Positions 24,977 through 33,226 are shown, counted from the stretch's first letter. The stretch: DNA of 40,934 bases from Sphingomonas sp. (GCF_017745215.1 NZ_JAGHZV010000024.1:1-40934); one strand, 5' to 3'. Made by a program: numbers and translations. The notes: generated from the sequence alone by a model not told the origin.

Positions 24977-26119
24977 TTGGAAGCGTTCTCAACCGATATG
25001 CTGCCCAGCGACCATGGGCAGGCGACGCTGGTCGGGCGCGTGTTGCTCGCCGAGGGTCCCACTCCAGTCCTGATTCGCGACGATGTAGTGCACGATGTCT
25101 CGCGCGAGGCGGCGACCGTCGCCGACCTGCTCGAGCGTGACGATCTCGATTCGGTGGGCGGTCGCGCGCTGTGCGACGTCGGCGCGTTGAACGGCGACGG
25201 CCAGCCGAAGATCCTCGCGCCTGTCGACCTCCAGTGCGTCAAGGCGGCGGGCGTCACCTTCGCGCTCTCGGCGATCGAGCGCGTGATCGAGGAGCGCGCG
25301 CGCGGCGATTCGAACCGCGCGAACGAGATCCGCGGCGACCTCGAGGCCAAGGTCGGCTCGGGCATCCGCTCGGTCGTCCCCGGCAGCGACGAAGCGGCGG
25401 CGCTCAAGGCCGCGCTGATCGAAGCGAACATGTGGTCGCAATATCTCGAGGTCGCGATCGGGCCCGACGCCGAAGTCTTCACCAAGGGCCCGGTGCTCTC
25501 GGCAGTGGGCTGGGGCGCGCAGATCGGCGTGCGCTCGAACAGCGACTGGAACAACCCCGAGCCCGAGGTCGTCGTCGTCGTCGACCGCCACGGCAACATC
25601 CGCGGCGCGACGCTCGGCAACGACGTCAACCTGCGCGACATCGAGGGGCGCAGCGCGCTGCTGCTCGGCAAGGCCAAGGACAACAACGCGTCCACGGCGC
25701 TCGGCCCGTTCATCCGCGTGTTCGACGACCATTTCACGATGGACGACGTGCGCAACGCCACCGTCGACCTGGTGATCGAGGGGCGCGACAACTATCGCCT
25801 CGAAGGCACCAACAAGATGAGCGAGATCAGCCGCGATCCGACCGATCTCGTCCGCCAGACGATGAGCGAGCACCAATATCCGGACGGCTTCGTGCTGTTC
25901 CTCGGCACGCTCTTCGCCCCGATCCAGGACCGCGACGCGCCGGGCCGCGGCTTCACGCACAAGGAGGGCGACATCGTGCGCATCTCCACGCCCAAGCTGG
26001 GCACGCTCGTCAACCAGGTCACCACTTCGAAGGCCGCGCCGCCGTGGGAATTCGGCATCCGCGACCTCATGCTCAACCTCGCCCGGCGCGGTCTGCTCGC
26101 GCAGCCGGCACATGCCTGA
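24977..26119 (+). CDS. xylX: 2-keto-3-deoxy-D-xylonate dehydratase (FAH family)
   Basis: This 380-aa enzyme of the fumarylacetoacetate hydrolase fold turns 2-keto-3-deoxyxylonate into alpha-ketoglutarate semialdehyde. It resembles Caulobacter XylX throughout (EGPTPVLIRD, LLAPVDLQCVKAAGVTFA-like segment, SQYLEVAIGPDAEVFTKGP, NNPEPEVV, ALGNDVNLRDIEGRSALLL, APIQDRD). TTG 24977 is preferred: it gives a start MEAFSTDMLPSD that aligns with the Caulobacter N-terminus. The in-frame ATG at 24932 lies inside the operator. It is first in the xylX-xylB-xylC operon. An arabinose-pathway homologue is a weaker alternative. Confidence 0.88.
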   Translation: MEAFSTDMLPSDHGQATLVGRVLLAEGPTPVLIRDDVVHDVSREAATVADLLERDDLDSVGGRALCDVGALNGDGQPKILAPVDLQCVKAAGVTFALSAIERVIEERARGDSNRANEIRGDLEAKVGSGIRSVVPGSDEAAALKAALIEANMWSQYLEVAIGPDAEVFTKGPVLSAVGWGAQIGVRSNSDWNNPEPEVVVVVDRHGNIRGATLGNDVNLRDIEGRSALLLGKAKDNNASTALGPFIRVFDDHFTMDDVRNATVDLVIEGRDNYRLEGTNKMSEISRDPTDLVRQTMSEHQYPDGFVLFLGTLFAPIQDRDAPGRGFTHKEGDIVRISTPKLGTLVNQVTTSKAAPPWEFGIRDLMLNLARRGLLAQPAHA

Positions 26120-26132
26120 AGGCGATACTCTC

Positions 26133-26930
26133 ATGTCGGAAGCCGATCCCATGCACATGCCGCTCGCGCGCGACCAGCGCGCCGTCTACCCCAGCCTGCG
26201 CGGCAAGCGCGTGCTCATCACCGGTGGAGGCTCGGGCATCGGCGCGGGCTTCGTCGAGGGCTTCGTCCGCCAGCATTGCGACGTGACCTTCTTCGACATC
26301 GCCGAGGAGGATTCGACCGCGCTCGTCGAGAGCCTGTCGGGCGTGCAGCAGCCGCCGATCTTCCACCGCGTCGACATGACCGACATCAAGGCGGTGCAGG
26401 CGCGGATCAAGGACCTGATCGACGCCAACGGCCCGTTCGACATCCTCATCAACAACGCCGCCAACGACGATCGCCACACGATCGACGAAGTGACCGAGGA
26501 ATACTGGGAAAACCGGTTCAACGTGAACCTGAAGCACCTGTTCTTCGCGGCGCAGGCGGTGATCCCGGGGATGAAGGCCAAGGGCGGCGGCGTGATCGTC
26601 AACCTCGGCTCGATCTCCTGGCACCTTGCGATCCCCGAACTCGCGCTCTACCAGACCGCCAAGGCCGCGATCGAGGGCCTCAACCGAAGCCTTGCGCGCG
26701 ATCTGGGTCCCGACAACATCCGCTCGGTCTGCATCGTGCCCGGCAATGTGAAGACGCCGCGCCAGATGAAATGGTACACCCCCGAAGGGGAAGCCGAGAT
26801 CGTCAACGCCCAGTGCCTCAAGGGGCGGCTGGTGCCCGAGGATATCGCCGCGCTCGCGGTGTTCCTCGCGTCGGACGACGCGCGTCTGATCACGGGCCAC
26901 GAATATTTCATCGACGCGGGCTGGCGCTGA
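26133..26930 (+). CDS. xylB: NAD-dependent D-xylose 1-dehydrogenase (SDR)
   Basis: This 265-aa short-chain dehydrogenase oxidises xylose to xylonolactone. It matches Caulobacter XylB closely: YPSLRGKRVLITGGGSGIGAG (cofactor loop), NNAANDDRHTIDEVTEEYW, NLGSISWHLAIPELALYQTAKAA (catalytic Ser, Tyr and Lys), VPGNVKTPRQMKWYTPEGEA, and an SDR tail ending HEYFIDAGWR. ATG 26133 gives a start like the Caulobacter enzyme; ATG 26112 would overlap xylX by 8 nt. It lies between xylX and xylC. Confidence 0.92.
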   Translation: MSEADPMHMPLARDQRAVYPSLRGKRVLITGGGSGIGAGFVEGFVRQHCDVTFFDIAEEDSTALVESLSGVQQPPIFHRVDMTDIKAVQARIKDLIDANGPFDILINNAANDDRHTIDEVTEEYWENRFNVNLKHLFFAAQAVIPGMKAKGGGVIVNLGSISWHLAIPELALYQTAKAAIEGLNRSLARDLGPDNIRSVCIVPGNVKTPRQMKWYTPEGEAEIVNAQCLKGRLVPEDIAALAVFLASDDARLITGHEYFIDAGWR

Positions 26931-26931
26931 C

Positions 26932-27822
26932 GTGACAGCCGTGCAGCGTTCCGAGCCGGTCAGCGTCTGGCCGCTCTCCGGGCCGCTGCTCGAAGGCCCG
27001 GTGTGGGTGCAGCGCGATGCGGCGCTGTGGTTCACCGACATCAAGCGCCACAAGATCTACCGCTACGATCCGGTCAGCGGCGACAAGCGCGAATGGCTCG
27101 CGCCCGACCAGATCGGCTTCGCGCTGCCGGCGGCAGGCGGCGGCTTCATCGCCGGGCTCAAGACCGGGCTGCACCGCTTCGACGAGACCAACGGCAGCTT
27201 CACGCCGCTCTGCGATCCCGAGCCCGAGTTGCCGAACAATCGGCTCAACGACGGCATCGTCGACGTGCACGGCCGGCTGTGGTTCGGCACGATGGACGAC
27301 GGCGAGGCGAACGCCACCGGCCGCATCTATCGGCTCGGCGCGGACGGCAGCTGCGTCGCCGAGAGCGATTTCTGCTCGATCACCAACGGCCCGGCGCTGA
27401 GCCCCGACGGCCGCACGCTCTACCACACGGACACGCTCGGCGGCTTCATCTACGCCTGCGACGTCGGCGACGACGGCACGCTCTCGAACCGCCGCCTGTT
27501 CGCGACGATCCCCAATGCCGACGGCTTCCCCGACGGTCCCGCGGTCGATGCCGAGGGCTGCGTGTGGACGGGGCTATACAAGGGCTGGTCGGTGCGGCGC
27601 TATTCGCCGGCGGGCGAACTGCTCGAGACGGTGCGCCTGCCGGTCGACGCGATCACCAAGATCGCCTTCGGCGGGCCCGACCTCAAGACGGTCTATGTCA
27701 GCACCGCCAACAAGCATCTGAGCCCGGCCGAACTGGAGGCACAGCCGCTCGCGGGCAATCTCTTCACCTTCGACGTAGACGTCCCCGGCGTCGCGGGGGT
27801 CGAGATCAGCGTCGGCGTTTAA
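26932..27822 (+). CDS. xylC: Xylonolactonase (SMP-30/gluconolactonase family)
   Basis: This 296-aa six-bladed propeller hydrolase opens xylonolactone to xylonate. SMP-30 landmarks are LLEGPVWVQRDAALWFTDIK (metal Glu), LNDGIVDVHGRLWFGTMDDGE (metal Asn), GPALSPDGRTLYHTDT and DGPAVDAEGCVWTGLYKG (metal Asp). It starts at GTG one base after the xylB stop; GTG 26941 is also possible. The order X-B-C and the tight spacing make the pathway role firm. Confidence 0.9.
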   Translation: MTAVQRSEPVSVWPLSGPLLEGPVWVQRDAALWFTDIKRHKIYRYDPVSGDKREWLAPDQIGFALPAAGGGFIAGLKTGLHRFDETNGSFTPLCDPEPELPNNRLNDGIVDVHGRLWFGTMDDGEANATGRIYRLGADGSCVAESDFCSITNGPALSPDGRTLYHTDTLGGFIYACDVGDDGTLSNRRLFATIPNADGFPDGPAVDAEGCVWTGLYKGWSVRRYSPAGELLETVRLPVDAITKIAFGGPDLKTVYVSTANKHLSPAELEAQPLAGNLFTFDVDVPGVAGVEISVGV

Positions 27823-27839
27823 GCCGAGATCCAAATAAC

Positions 27840-27921
27840 CGTCATCCCGGCGAAAGCCGGGACCCAGGGCCACAAGCGACGTCCTGCTTGGCCCTGGGTC
27901 CCGGCTTTCGCCGGGATGACG
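27840..27921. repeat. 82-bp dispersed palindrome, copy E
   Basis: Full-length copy with perfect 30-nt arms between the convergent xylC and lipoprotein genes, 18 bp after the xylC stop. Confidence 0.96.
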
Positions 27922-27966
27922 ATTCAGGATGCCCCCCCGGGGCAAGCCCCAGGGTAGGATCCAGGC

Positions 27967-29631
27967 TCAGTTCTGCGACAGCATCGCCATCGCGGCACGC
28001 CGCTTGGGCGTCTGGTCCATCGGCTGGCCGCTGTACTCGCGCAGGCCCCAGGCACCCGACTTCGAGATGAAGCCGGTCGCGCTGTACAGCATCATCACGT
28101 CGCCGTAGCGCTGGCGCCACGTCGAGAGGTAGCTCGTGTAGATGTCGTACATCCGCGGATTGCGGTTCACGCTCGAGAGCAGGTCGACCAGCGTCGTCGA
28201 GATGACGTGCTGGCCCGCCTCATAGGCGAGATAGCGCTTGCCGTACTTCTTGGCGACGTCGGCATTCTCCTGCACGTCGGCCCAGCCGTCGTTCATCTGC
28301 TTGCCGAGCTGCGTCATCAGCATATCGACGCTGTCGGTGGCCTTGGCGCCGTCGAGCAGCTTCCGGCCGAAATAGGGCGCGGTCGCCAGCGCATCGACGT
28401 TGCTCGCCGTGTCCTTGAACGCGAGCACCTGCTCGGCGGTCCAGCTGTTGCCGTTCTGCGTCGAGACGACGCGGACGAGCTTGCCCGGGCGATCGGCGAA
28501 CACCTGCGACCAGATCTTGAGCATCCACACCGACTTCTCGGCATAGCGGCGCATCTGGGCCTGGAAGGTGTTGGTCGAGAGCCCTTCGGCAAGACCCTCG
28601 GACGCCGCCTGGTCGGCCACCGGGAAGGCGCCGTTCCATACCTCGTTGCTCATCTCGACATAGACCGAGCGGTTTGCCGGCAGCGTGTCGTGCACGGTCT
28701 GCGCCATGCGGCGGACATAGTCCTCGTCGGCATTCCACGGCACGTTGAGCCACATATCGGCGTCGACCTGCTTGGCGAGCGCGACCATCGTCTCGATCGC
28801 GGCGCCGTTGACCGTGCCCTGGTCGGCGCTGCCGGGCAGCGTCCGCGCCGCCCAGGTCACCGAGTCCGGGTTGTTGTTGGCCTGGCCCCAGTCGAGGAAT
28901 CGCAGCACGCCATAGCCGCGGATCGAGTCGATGAACTCCGAGGCGAACAGGTCGCTGGTCGACGCGCCCTTCTCGCGGCAGTCGACGTTGCGGACCGGGT
29001 CATTGGCGTCGGGCGTGCGGAGTTCGACCCAGACCTTGCCGTTGGCGCTCGGCGCGAGCACCGGCCAGTCGAACTCGGCGCTGTGGTCGCCCTTGACGAT
29101 GTTGGCAGCCTTGCCCTTGACGTCGAGCTTGCCGCTGCCGATCCAGGTGCAGCGGATCTTGACGTTGCCGCCCGCAAGCGCCGCGGCAGGCTGGGTCAGC
29201 ATGCGCGACGCGACCTGGCCGGCGTTCAGGAACCTGACGTTGCCGTAGCTGTCGAGCTGGCTCGCGTCGAGGAACGCCTCGTCATTGGTCTTGTCCTTCC
29301 AGCCGAGACCGATCAGCAGGTTGGCGAAGATGCGCTCGCCGCTCGAATAGGTCGGGCGGGCGACGTTGATGCCGAGCATCGAGCGTGGCTTGGCAGCCGC
29401 TGCCGTGGCATCCGCCGCCGCGGTGGGCGTCGGGGTCGGCGCCGGCGTCACCGTGTCGGCCGCAGCGACGACGACGTCGCCACTGGCGGTCTGGGTGCCC
29501 GAGCCGCCGCCACCGCCGCAACCGGCGAGGAGCAGGGCACCGAGCGCGGCGCTGGCGTGGAACAGCGGGCGGCTACTCGCGCCGAGACGGCGCACGAACG
29601 AGGGCTGCGAGGCCCGGATACGCATGGTCAC
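27967..29631 (-). CDS. Exported lipoprotein with a glycoside hydrolase-like TIM barrel
   Basis: This 554-aa protein has a lipobox ending ALLLAGC, then Gly-rich and Thr/Pro linkers (PAPTPTPTAAADAT), then a large domain. VYVEMSNEVWNGAFP resembles the acid/base region of clan-A glycoside hydrolases (strand-4 N-E), and RYLAYEAGQHV could supply the second Glu. WLNVPWNADEDYVRRMAQ and FLDWGQANNNPDSVTW also suggest a barrel. Similar proteins are often named cellulose-binding. The GTG at 29631 has AGGGG 8 nt upstream; ATG 29625 is an alternative. A hemicellulose role would suit the neighbours, but no XylR-type operator is seen upstream. Confidence 0.65.
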   Translation of the reverse strand: MTMRIRASQPSFVRRLGASSRPLFHASAALGALLLAGCGGGGGSGTQTASGDVVVAAADTVTPAPTPTPTAAADATAAAAKPRSMLGINVARPTYSSGERIFANLLIGLGWKDKTNDEAFLDASQLDSYGNVRFLNAGQVASRMLTQPAAALAGGNVKIRCTWIGSGKLDVKGKAANIVKGDHSAEFDWPVLAPSANGKVWVELRTPDANDPVRNVDCREKGASTSDLFASEFIDSIRGYGVLRFLDWGQANNNPDSVTWAARTLPGSADQGTVNGAAIETMVALAKQVDADMWLNVPWNADEDYVRRMAQTVHDTLPANRSVYVEMSNEVWNGAFPVADQAASEGLAEGLSTNTFQAQMRRYAEKSVWMLKIWSQVFADRPGKLVRVVSTQNGNSWTAEQVLAFKDTASNVDALATAPYFGRKLLDGAKATDSVDMLMTQLGKQMNDGWADVQENADVAKKYGKRYLAYEAGQHVISTTLVDLLSSVNRNPRMYDIYTSYLSTWRQRYGDVMMLYSATGFISKSGAWGLREYSGQPMDQTPKRRAAMAMLSQN

Positions 29632-29818
29632 AACAATTTCCCCTGAGCTACTGGAGTCCTTCCTCCGGAGCTTTCGAAGGGGGAGTTAATCTGGACTGCT
29701 TAATGACCGGTGCCCGCCGAGGTACGGGCGATGCCGCTCCGGTTCGCCCCCCGTTTCGTTACGAGTGCGAACGAAGCTGCGGATTCCCTCGCGTCGTTCC
29801 CCGAGTATCGAACGATAT

Positions 29819-29858
29819 AGTCAATGTAATTGACTGTCCCGATATTATACGATATAAA
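29819..29858 (+). promoter_or_regulatory. marR promoter with embedded palindrome
   Basis: TTGACT (29830-29835) and TATAAA (29853-29858) are separated by exactly 17 bp. A perfect 17-bp dyad AGTCAAT-GTA-ATTGACT (29819-29835) covers the -35 box. It is a likely autoregulatory operator. The expected transcript start coincides with the ATG at 29865. Confidence 0.75.
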
Positions 29859-29864
29859 ATCTGC

Positions 29865-30329
29865 ATGAATGACGAGCCTTTCTGGACGCGAATCGTCTTC
29901 CCCGCCCTGCTCCGCCCGGCGCGGACGACCTATGGCCAGGCGATGCGCGCCGCGCTCGCGCGAATCGGCTGCGACGATGTGCCGCGCAACGGCCTCTATG
30001 TGATCGGCGCGCTCAACCTCGAGGGCATGCCGCTCGCCCAGGTGATCCGCGACCTCGGCGTGTCGAAGCAGGCGGCGGGGCAGCTCGTCGATACGCTGGT
30101 GCTGCGCGGCTATCTCGAGCGCAGCGTCGATCCCGAAGACCGCCGCCGGCTCACCGTCACGCTCACCGAGCGCGGCAAGGCTGCCGCCGCCGCCCAGGCC
30201 GCCGCGCGCGAAGCGATCGACGCCGAGCTGATCGCGCGCGTCGGCGCGGAGAAGGTGATGCACGCGCGCGAAGTGCTCGGCGCGCTGCTGGTGATGGGGC
30301 ACGAGCACGACCACGCCGACGAGGACTGA
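29865..30329 (+). CDS. MarR-family transcriptional regulator
   Basis: This 154-aa winged-helix regulator has the recognition segment MPLAQVIRDLGVSKQAAGQLVDTLVLRGYLERSVDPEDRRRLTVTLTERG in outline, with the DxRR wing motif. Helices at both ends fit the dimer interface. ATG 29865 lies 7 nt after the -10 box and has no ribosome site, so the mRNA is probably leaderless. The long upstream extension of this frame has no support. A palindrome overlaps its promoter, consistent with autorepression. The controlled genes may include the HI0933-type flavoprotein downstream (31 bp gap). Confidence 0.88.
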   Translation: MNDEPFWTRIVFPALLRPARTTYGQAMRAALARIGCDDVPRNGLYVIGALNLEGMPLAQVIRDLGVSKQAAGQLVDTLVLRGYLERSVDPEDRRRLTVTLTERGKAAAAAQAAAREAIDAELIARVGAEKVMHAREVLGALLVMGHEHDHADED

Positions 30330-30360
30330 CTTCGCCGCCACCAGCGGCTAAGCGCCCTCG

Positions 30361-31536
30361 ATGAGCGGAGACCATGACGCGATCATCCTGGGCGCCGGCG
30401 CCGCGGGGCTCTTCTGCGCCGCGACGGCGGGGCAGCGCGGCCGGCGCGTGCTGCTGCTCGACCATGCCGACGCGCCGGGTAAGAAGATCCTGATCTCGGG
30501 CGGCGGACGCTGCAACTTCACCAACCTAGGCACCGCGCCCGACCGCTTCCTCTCCGCCAATCCCCATTTCGCCAAGTCCGCCCTGAGCCGCTTCGGCCCG
30601 CAGGACTTCCTCGCGCTGGTCGAGCGCCATGGCATCGCATGGCACGAGAAGACGCTCGGCCAGCTCTTCTGCGACGGCTCGGCGCGGCAGATCGTCGACC
30701 TGCTGCTCGACGAATGCACGACGGGACGGGTCGAGCTGGCGCTGGGGCGAAACATCACCGGGGTCGAGCACGCCGACGGACAGTTCCGCGTCGCCACCGG
30801 CGCGGGCGAGGCACGCGCGCCGGCGCTGGTGATCGCGACCGGCGGGCCCTCGATCCCCAAGCTCGGCGCAACCGGCTTCGCCTATGAGCTCGCGCGGCGC
30901 TTCGGCCTGAAGGTGGTCGAGCCGCGCCCCGCGCTGGTGCCGCTGACGCTCGGCGCCGACGAGACCCTGTTCCGCACACTCTCGGGCGTCTCGGCGCCGG
31001 TGGTCGCGCGCTGCGGCAAGGCGGCGTTCGCCGAAGCGGCGCTGTTCACGCACCGCGGGCTCTCGGGCCCGGCGATCCTCCAGGTTTCGAGCTATTGGCG
31101 CCACGGCGAAGCGATCGCGATCGACTTCCTGCCGCAGCAGCCGAGCGGCTGGCTGACCGAGGCGAAGCGCGAGCAGCCGCGCGCGACGATCCGCAGCCTG
31201 CTCGCGCGCGCGCTGCCCGACCGGCTCGCCGAGACGCTCGCCGATCGGCTGGGGTTGGCCGGCGAGCTCGCCAATCTGCGCGACGGCGTGCTCGCCGAAG
31301 CCGAGCGCAGGCTCGCCGGCTGGCGCTTCAGTCCCAACGGCACCGAAGGCTTCGCCAAGGCCGAAGTGACGATCGGTGGGATCAGCACCGCCGAGCTCTC
31401 TTCGCAGACGATGGCGGCGCGCCGCGTGCCGGGCCTCTACGCGATCGGCGAAGCGGTGGACGTCACCGGCTGGCTCGGCGGCTACAACTTCCAATGGGCA
31501 TGGGCGAGCGCCTGGGCGGCGGCGCAAGCGCTCTGA
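30361..31536 (+). CDS. HI0933/BaiN-family FAD-dependent oxidoreductase
   Basis: This 391-aa flavoprotein has the dinucleotide motif AIILGAGAAGLFCA at the N-terminus, the family signature PGKKILISGGGRCNFTN, an ALVIATGGPSIPKLGATGFA segment, and a C-terminal FAD closure GLYAIGEAVDVTGWLGGYNFQWAWASAW. Length fits the YhiN/HI0933 family. The substrate is not known for most members. It follows the marR gene by 31 bp on the same strand. Confidence 0.9.
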   Translation: MSGDHDAIILGAGAAGLFCAATAGQRGRRVLLLDHADAPGKKILISGGGRCNFTNLGTAPDRFLSANPHFAKSALSRFGPQDFLALVERHGIAWHEKTLGQLFCDGSARQIVDLLLDECTTGRVELALGRNITGVEHADGQFRVATGAGEARAPALVIATGGPSIPKLGATGFAYELARRFGLKVVEPRPALVPLTLGADETLFRTLSGVSAPVVARCGKAAFAEAALFTHRGLSGPAILQVSSYWRHGEAIAIDFLPQQPSGWLTEAKREQPRATIRSLLARALPDRLAETLADRLGLAGELANLRDGVLAEAERRLAGWRFSPNGTEGFAKAEVTIGGISTAELSSQTMAARRVPGLYAIGEAVDVTGWLGGYNFQWAWASAWAAAQAL

Positions 31537-31636
31537 CGCCGCCACTGGACTGGGGTCGGTTTAGTCGTCAGGATGCGTCCGCTGTCCGGGAGAGAATGGT
31601 CTGTTCATCGTAGCTTGTCTGGCGTTTCTCCTGTCG

Positions 31637-32071
31637 ATGCAGCAGACCGCCCCCAGCGCCGCCTTCGAGCAGTTCTTCGTCGGCGTGACCGAAGGGGCGG
31701 GCACCGTCGACGTCGCCATCCTCGGCAAGCACAACATGCGCGACCGCGGCCATGGCAGGCTCGATGCGAGCGGCGCGCTGGTGCTCGAGCAGACCGTCGA
31801 GGAACAGGGCAAGCCCGCGCGCAAGCGCAGCTGGCGGCTGGTCCGCTCGGGCGCGCGGATCACCGGCACGATCAGCGATGCCAGCGGGCCAGTGAGCGGC
31901 GACGTGTCGGGCCCCACGCTGCACCTTCGCTACCGGCTGGCCGAGGGTCCGTCGGTCGAGCAGTGGATCACGCTTCATCCCAGCGGGCGCAGCGCGACCA
32001 ACCGGATGAGCTTCCGCCGCTTCGGCTTCAAGGTGGCGACGGTGGAATCAGTGATCCGCAAGGTCGAATGA
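31637..32071 (+). CDS. DUF3833-like protein with an unusual 5' end
   Basis: The 144-aa frame from ATG 31637 resembles DUF3833 (FEQFFVGVTEGAGTV, WRLVRSGARITGTISDASGPVSGDVSG, LHLRYRLAEG, MSFRRFGFKVATVESVIRK). Most relatives are predicted exported proteins. Here the same frame continues upstream with LFIVACLAFLLS, which looks like a signal peptide, but has no ATG, GTG or TTG before an in-frame TAG. An ATG at 31596 with nearby GGGAGAG is one frame off and ends after five codons. The gene may start at CTG 31601 or carry a frameshift. Function is unknown. Confidence 0.6.
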   Translation: MQQTAPSAAFEQFFVGVTEGAGTVDVAILGKHNMRDRGHGRLDASGALVLEQTVEEQGKPARKRSWRLVRSGARITGTISDASGPVSGDVSGPTLHLRYRLAEGPSVEQWITLHPSGRSATNRMSFRRFGFKVATVESVIRKVE

Positions 32072-32248
32072 CCCGCCTTGCAATGTAGGAGTTCGGCTGC
32101 TTGGCTGCCGCGGCTGGATTTGTCCGGCCGCTCCTTGAACCCGCCGGCGACCAGATACTCGATTTTCGGCGACGGGGTGTGACTCTTGTGACTTTTCACT
32201 GCCCGATCCCACAGCGACTCGCAAACGCCTGCTCGATTTGGATACGCC

Positions 32249-32653
32249 CTACTCTTCGAACGCCGCGATGATCGGGCAAGGGCCCTTGCGCCCCGCCGCG
32301 CACTCGCCCGCGAGCCGCTTCAGCGCGTCACGCGCCGTCTCGAGCTCGGCGATGCGCGCGTCGAGCGCTCCGATCCGCTCGTTCGCCAGCGCCCGCACTC
32401 GCGCGCGATCCTCGCCGGCGTCGAGCGCGAGCAGCTCGCCGACCTGCTCGAGCGTGAAGCCTGCCGCCCGCGCCTGGCGGATGAAGCGCAGCCGCCGCAC
32501 GTCGCGTTCGTCGTAACGGCGGATGCCGCCGCCCAGCCCGGTTCCACCGCTGCGCTCGGGCGTGCCCAGCAGCCCGCGGCGCTGGTAGTAGCGCACCGTC
32601 TCCACCCCCACGCCGCCCGCGCGCGCGAGCCCCGCGATCGTCGTCGATTTCAT
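32249..32653 (-). CDS. MerR-family metal-type regulator
   Basis: This 134-aa protein has the MerR winged helix (IAGLARAGGVGVETVRYYQRRGLL, RRYDERDVRRLRFIRQARAAGFTLEQVGELL) and a dimerisation helix. Its end GECAAGRKGPCPIIAAF has Cys118 and Cys126, eight apart. That matches the Cys112/Cys120 spacing of CueR rather than the nine of MerR(Hg). The third mercury ligand (Cys79 of MerR) is absent; the region reads LDAGEDRARV. A thiol-bound metal is therefore likely but its identity is open. It is divergent from the Cys-rich peptide gene and shares its promoter region. Confidence 0.9.
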   Translation of the reverse strand: MKSTTIAGLARAGGVGVETVRYYQRRGLLGTPERSGGTGLGGGIRRYDERDVRRLRFIRQARAAGFTLEQVGELLALDAGEDRARVRALANERIGALDARIAELETARDALKRLAGECAAGRKGPCPIIAAFEE

Positions 32654-32655
32654 CC

Positions 32656-32686
32656 TTGACTCCGTACCATGGTACGGACCTCATAT
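32656..32686 (+). promoter_or_regulatory. MerR-type promoter/operator
   Basis: TTGACT (32656-32661) is followed by the perfect 18-bp palindrome TCCGTACCATGGTACGGA (32661-32678) and a weak -10 TCATAT (32681-32686). The spacer is 19 bp, the over-long spacing that MerR proteins correct by untwisting DNA. The -35 box and CCGTAC-4-GTACGG arrangement match the classic mer operator of Tn501/Tn21 as I recall it. It faces the Cys-rich peptide gene. Confidence 0.88.
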
Positions 32687-32727
32687 GGGCGGGGTCCGCT
32701 GTTGGACAAGCGATAAGGAGACCGACG

Positions 32728-32811
32728 ATGACCCCCGAGACCCAGCAGGCCGCTCAGGCCACCCGCATCTGCACCTGCAAGCCCTGCACCTGCAAGAACT
32801 GCGGCTGCTGA
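32728..32811 (+). CDS. 27-residue Cys-rich, metallothionein-like peptide
   Basis: A complete small gene begins at ATG 32728 with AAGGAG 7 nt upstream and ends at TGA 32809-32811. The product starts MTPETQQAAQATRI and ends CTCKPCTCKNCGC, with six cysteines in a CxCxxCxCxxCxC pattern. This spacing suits a thiolate metal cluster, as in metallothioneins. It sits 42 bp downstream of a MerR-type promoter and is divergent from the merR-like gene, so metal induction is likely. I know no named family that it fits exactly. It could sequester Cu(I), Hg(II), Cd(II) or similar ions in the cytoplasm. Confidence 0.8.
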   Translation: MTPETQQAAQATRICTCKPCTCKNCGC

Positions 32812-32863
32812 AGCGCAAAGGGGGCCGCGCGGCGACGCGTGGCCCCTGCCCTTGCGGAATGGC

Positions 32864-33226
32864 TCAGCTGCCGCCGAGGTCGATCGGCTCGGTTCCGAGG
32901 ACCGCGGGGACGCAATAGGTCTCCTGCCTCGCGGCGATGGCGACCGGGATCATCGCGACCCGCTCGACACCGCCGATTGCGGCACATTGCGGACCGGGCG
33001 CGACGTCATAGTGGATCACGCGGGTGGTATATCGCGGGCAGAGGTCCGAGCAGCGGTATTCACCGACCACGCGCGTGCCGTGGTGGATGCCGAAGTCGCG
33101 GACATAAGTGTCCGGCTTGCCCTTCTCATAGCGCGCGGCGAGCGCGACGATCTGGGCGTCGGTCACTGTGTCCTGCGGCCAGGGCGCGGCTTGTTGGGAC
33201 AGCATCCAGGCGAGCAAGAGTGGCAT
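32864..33226 (-). CDS. Hypothetical protein, probably exported
   Basis: This 120-aa protein has a short hydrophobic start (MPLLLAWMLSQQA) that may be a signal peptide. It has four cysteines (YRCSDLCPRYTT, PQCAAIG, TYCVPAV), which could form two disulfides in the periplasm. A strong AAGGAGG lies 6 nt upstream of the ATG. No family is recognised. It is convergent with the Cys-rich peptide gene (53 bp between stops). Confidence 0.65.
   Translation of the reverse strand: MPLLLAWMLSQQAAPWPQDTVTDAQIVALAARYEKGKPDTYVRDFGIHHGTRVVGEYRCSDLCPRYTTRVIHYDVAPGPQCAAIGGVERVAMIPVAIAARQETYCVPAVLGTEPIDLGGS

Noticed and set aside
31975..32199. Minus-strand frame of 74 codons after the DUF3833-like gene
   Set aside because: It runs antisense into the end of the DUF3833-like gene, and I recognise no family in it. 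The non-overlapping part (MKSHKSHTPSPKIEYLVAGG) is more protein-like than most shadows but cannot be supported as a gene.
32656..32811. Mercury-resistance operon
   Set aside because: The promoter resembles the mer operator, but no merT, merP or merA follows, and the regulator lacks the Cys79 equivalent. Only the sensor and the small peptide can be supported.
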